A stretch of DNA of 21,669 nucleotides, taken from the NCBI GenBank assembly GCA_964628285.1, contig CAZVNP010000054.1:1-21669 (forward strand), in the 5' to 3' direction. This DNA comes from JAPLDP01 sp964628285 (GTDB lineage: Bacteria > Bacteroidota > Bacteroidia > Bacteroidales > JAGONC01). A program made the position numbers and the translations under genes. Shown here piece after piece: positions 21,620-21,669 of this stretch. How positions within the stretch are numbered: the stretch's first letter is position 1; every line of letters starts with the position of its first letter. The notes under the pieces were generated by a model that did no database searches, was not told the origin of the DNA, and worked only from the letters and a program-made list of their open reading frames with translations.

Positions 21620-21669
21620 ACCATGCAGGCGACATTGATTATTTGGGACGAGTAGGTGACAAAGAATGA

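Overview
The window reads as chromosomal DNA of a member of the Bacteroidota, probably an uncultured Bacteroidales-like lineage. Three things point there. Two secreted proteins end in a type A sorting domain of the type IX secretion system (T9SS). Several genes are preceded by the Bacteroidota promoter -7 element TAnnTTTG, in two cases with TTTG 20 nt upstream, and Shine-Dalgarno sequences are inconspicuous. A two-component-type Reg_prop/Y_Y_Y sensor is also present. No rRNA, tRNA or CRISPR array is visible.

Layout. 1-3.6 kb: an MFS-type membrane transporter (minus), a secreted TPR protein (plus) and a wrecked dicarboxylate:cation symporter pseudogene. 3.6-6.1 kb: a large secreted papain-like protease with a T9SS signal (minus). 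6.1-9.1 kb (plus): a diacylglycerol/MGDG-synthase-type glycosyltransferase behind a long leader, a lone Y1 (RAYT/IS200-like) transposase, then a hypothetical protein translationally coupled to an acylphosphatase. 9.1-11.5 kb (minus): a tight three-gene operon, beta-propeller lipoprotein - mnmD (tRNA wobble uridine methyltransferase) - Nudix hydrolase, joined by 4-nt overlaps. 11.6-13.8 kb (plus): a PolB-like 3'-5' exonuclease, an FKBP-type prolyl isomerase and rdgB (nucleotide-pool sanitation). 14.0-18.6 kb: a propeller sensor that stops just after its membrane helix, and a T9SS-exported SBBP propeller protein.

18.6-21.67 kb is an accessory, visibly more AT-rich segment. It holds an octamer repeat array, a 53-codon signal-peptide-like ORF, a DHH-motif protein overlapping a partner gene whose 3' part is replaced by repeats, and a beta-class DNA methyltransferase carrying a C-terminal SNase-like domain that lacks the usual nuclease residues. 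This is the best candidate for an undescribed or decaying genome-conflict locus.

A second theme is short-period tandem repeats. Period-7 arrays begin within a few bases of the stop codon of three separate genes. One further period-7 array sits in frame inside a T9SS domain, and a period-8 array follows the same gene.
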